In this document: in pieces, positions 6,225 to 7,750 of the stretch
How positions within the stretch are numbered: the first letter of the stretch is position 1
How the letters are laid out: each line of letters opens with the position of its first letter
Source of the DNA: Candidatus Zixiibacteriota bacterium
GTDB lineage: Bacteria > Zixibacteria > MSB-5A5 > SM1-73
NCBI GenBank assembly: GCA_022866585.1
Contig: JALHUP010000262.1
Span: 1-7,750, forward strand
DNA: 7,750 nt
Reading direction: 5' to 3'
The notes under the pieces: generated by a model
What the model was told of the DNA's origin: nothing
Seen by the model: the letters and a program-made list of their open reading frames with translations, nothing else
Databases searched by the model: none
Program-made: the position numbers and the translations under genes

Positions 6225-6920
6225 TTAGTTACTCCTATCCTCTTTTTTTGTCCTATAATTCAGGAAGTTAGCCTCCAGCTCCTCCACAGTTTTTTGGTCA
6301 AAGTGTGCCACCAAACCATCCAGAGGCAGTCCACCATCCGTAAGAGTAAGACCTGCCAGAGCGGGTTGAGGTAGGTGATTTTGGACAAATTCACGCAAGC
6401 GCTTTAATTCTTTTGACCACCAGGTCTTGGTCTGATCCGCCACCGCAAAGCTCTTCAAGTCTTGGGCTAAGTTGGTAGGATTGATCAGATAGAACCAGCC
6501 TTTGGTGTAAGGGTTTTCTACAAATTCTTCCGGGCTATCCTCCAGCTCATAATTTGATTGCTCTATGGTTCCATCTATGGGAGAAGGGATATGAATGGTT
6601 TTGTCTCCCTGAACTAAAGATACCAAAAGGTCTCCTTTACGGACCTTTTCACCGGGTTTTCTTAGCTGAATGGCATTCGCTTTTCCAATCAAGCGACCAA
6701 TCAATTCATCCACCCCCAATTGTACCCTTCCCGAGGGCCTGAGGTTTACCCACAGATGTCCGGGTGCGAAGAAATATCCAAGTGGAAAGCCCGGAGCTCG
6801 TTTAGCCACCACAGGTGCATAAACCTTTGCCGGTTCCACTTTCCCCTTTTGGGCGCGCCGCACCAGAGCGTCAATCGTCAAGGCAACTATGAAGGTTGCC
6901 ACTACCAGTAATGCTACCAT
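6225..6920 (-). CDS. Membrane-anchored GcvH-like protein (operon protein B)
   Basis: 231 residues. One N-terminal membrane helix (about 2-20, MVALLVVATFIVALTIDALV) is followed at once by RRAQKGK, so the positive-inside rule puts the rest in the cytoplasm. Residues ~50-147 are a GcvH-like beta-barrel: FFAPGHLWVNL, QLGVDELIGRLIGKA, RKGDLLVSLVQ, IPSPIDGTI, EDSPEEFVENPYTKGWFYLI. At the lipoyl position (eight before Pro114) there is Asp106, with Lys107 one residue off, so normal lipoylation is not expected. The C-terminal part is probably helical (TWWSKELKRLREFVQNHL) and carries LTDGG (193-197), shared with A and C. ATG at 6920 has AGGAG 8 nt upstream. The gene starts 58 nt after gene A and ends 2 nt before the Fe-S gene. 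Annotation pipelines may label it glycine cleavage H; the context argues for a redox-complex subunit. Confidence 0.82.
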   Translation of the reverse strand: MVALLVVATFIVALTIDALVRRAQKGKVEPAKVYAPVVAKRAPGFPLGYFFAPGHLWVNLRPSGRVQLGVDELIGRLIGKANAIQLRKPGEKVRKGDLLVSLVQGDKTIHIPSPIDGTIEQSNYELEDSPEEFVENPYTKGWFYLINPTNLAQDLKSFAVADQTKTWWSKELKRLREFVQNHLPQPALAGLTLTDGGLPLDGLVAHFDQKTVEELEANFLNYRTKKEDRSN

Positions 6921-6978
6921 TTTAACTTCTCCTTTCTTTCTTCTTATATCGTCACGTCTTGCTTTTTTGTTGGCTGCC

Positions 6979-7611
6979 TCAGCTGAAGAACTCTTTTTTG
7001 ATTTTCTCCCACTGCTGATCCGTCAATTTCTCTCCCAAACCCGGAGCTACTTCCCCTCCGTCCTGCAACACTGGAAATCCAGCCAGCCCCAAAACTGTCA
7101 CCAGTTGCTCTTTAACTGCCTGATTCCAGCGAGTCAGGATGTTTCCATGCAAAAGGTTTTTCAGCTGTCTTTTCAATCCTGCTGGCTGAATTTTCAAAAG
7201 CCAGTTTCTTCCGAGATTTCTCTCTGTCAAAAGTTGGGGATTCTCTATAACGGCTCGATTCACTTCTACCACCCTTCCCGTTATCGGTGCAGACTGGACC
7301 AGTTCCCGTTTCCCGGCTTTCAAGCTCCAAGCTTTTTCTCCTTGATAAAGCATGGCACCTTCTTCCGGGAGTTTTAGTTCACGAACTGAACCGAAAACCG
7401 CATTGGTGAATTCATCCGCTCCAACTGAAACTCGAGAGGGACTAAGCACTTCCACCCAGGTATGGCCCGGATGCACAAAGATTCCCTGCCACCAGGCAGG
7501 AACCTTCGCTTCTGCTACCTTTGGCTCCTTCACGGCAGCACGTTTCCTTTCGACCCAGATGCTGACCCCGATTACAATCGCCAAGAAAAACAATCCAATT
7601 ATTACTGACAT
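6979..7611 (-). CDS. Membrane-anchored GcvH-like protein (operon protein A), first visible gene
   Basis: ATG at 7611 (210 residues) is chosen because AGGTGA lies 5 nt upstream; a GTG at 7620 would add three residues (M-R-K) but has only AAGG 4 nt away. Residues 1-20 (MSVIIGLFFLAIVIGVSIWV) are a membrane helix followed by ERKR and more lysines, suggesting a cytoplasmic C-terminal part. Residues ~45-142 resemble GcvH: FVHPGHTWVEV, VSVGADEFTNAVFG, SAPITGRVVEVNRAV, ENPQLL, GRNWLLKI. Lys101 lies exactly eight residues before the Pro of APITG, the register of the lipoyl lysine. The surrounding AGKREL differs from the usual ESVKAA, however, so modification is possible but unproven. The C-terminus has the shared LQDGG (183-187) followed by an amphipathic tail ending EKIKKEFFS. 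It is the first gene of the visible operon, with 139 nt of apparently non-coding DNA upstream. Confidence 0.8.
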   Translation of the reverse strand: MSVIIGLFFLAIVIGVSIWVERKRAAVKEPKVAEAKVPAWWQGIFVHPGHTWVEVLSPSRVSVGADEFTNAVFGSVRELKLPEEGAMLYQGEKAWSLKAGKRELVQSAPITGRVVEVNRAVIENPQLLTERNLGRNWLLKIQPAGLKRQLKNLLHGNILTRWNQAVKEQLVTVLGLAGFPVLQDGGEVAPGLGEKLTDQQWEKIKKEFFS

Positions 7612-7616
7612 TTTCC

Positions 7617-7622
7617 TCACCT
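7617..7622 (-). promoter_or_regulatory. Ribosome binding site for protein A
   Basis: AGGTGA on the minus strand, 5 nt before ATG at 7611. It overlaps the alternative GTG at 7620 and so favours the shorter start, which also leaves no positive charge before the membrane helix, as in protein B. Confidence 0.55.
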
Positions 7623-7750
7623 AACCTTTCTTTTATTTTCTAATCTTTTTCACTGTTCATAACCTCTTTCCGCTATCCAAATTAAGCAAACGAGTTGCCA
7701 AAAAATTCCAAGCTGAGAGTTTCAGAAGCTAACTTAAAGAATCAGTTGCA

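Noticed and set aside
3335..7611. Glycine cleavage H protein (gcvH) as the function of the three GcvH-like genes
   Set aside because: The lipoyl lysine is missing in two of them, all have extra N- and C-terminal parts, two are membrane-anchored, and no gcvT or gcvP is near.
7624..7750. Sigma-70 promoter before protein A (TTGGCA near 7700 with GGATAG downstream on the minus strand)
   Set aside because: The -10 match is poor and other spacings are equally possible. The operon may also begin beyond the window.

Overview
The window is bacterial chromosome with moderate GC, probably from an uncultured anaerobic lineage. The compact thermophile/archaeal-style AhcY, the RAYT/REP-like elements, two further dispersed-type palindromes and a HybA/HybB-like membrane redox operon would fit such an organism, but nothing here fixes the phylum.

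Left part, plus strand (1-2419): the 3' portion of metK (S-adenosylmethionine synthetase, already open at the left edge), then ahcY (adenosylhomocysteinase). Together they are the two ends of the activated methyl cycle: SAM is made, and the SAH left after methylation is hydrolysed. A 21-bp perfect hairpin lies between them.

Middle (2420-3334): a repeat island. A REP-associated tyrosine transposase (RAYT, Y1/HUH type, GTG start at 2484) is bracketed by two directly oriented 48-bp elements. Each can fold as two hairpins on a common basal stem, and the copies differ by a compensated base pair. After the second copy comes a ~60-bp insertion with near-identical 13-bp ends, containing two palindromes, and then a decayed 5' fragment of a second RAYT gene.

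Right part, minus strand (7611 down to 3335): a tight five-gene operon, convergent with metK-ahcY. In transcription order it encodes a membrane-anchored GcvH-like protein (A), a second membrane-anchored GcvH-like protein (B), a four-cluster [4Fe-4S] ferredoxin subunit with a C-terminal membrane helix (HybA/DmsB-like), a ten-helix NrfD/HybB-type quinone-interacting membrane protein, and a third, soluble GcvH-like protein (C) with an N-terminal four-cysteine motif. The canonical lipoyl lysine position is Ala in C and Asp in B, and only A has a lysine in register. All three share a C-terminal region with a DGG motif that ordinary GcvH lacks. No catalytic oxidoreductase subunit and no glycine-cleavage partner gene (gcvT, gcvP) is visible. 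The likely reading is a membrane electron-transfer module between quinone and an unknown partner, with GcvH-fold proteins as dedicated subunits. I do not recall a characterised complex of this composition, and it is the most interesting part of the window.
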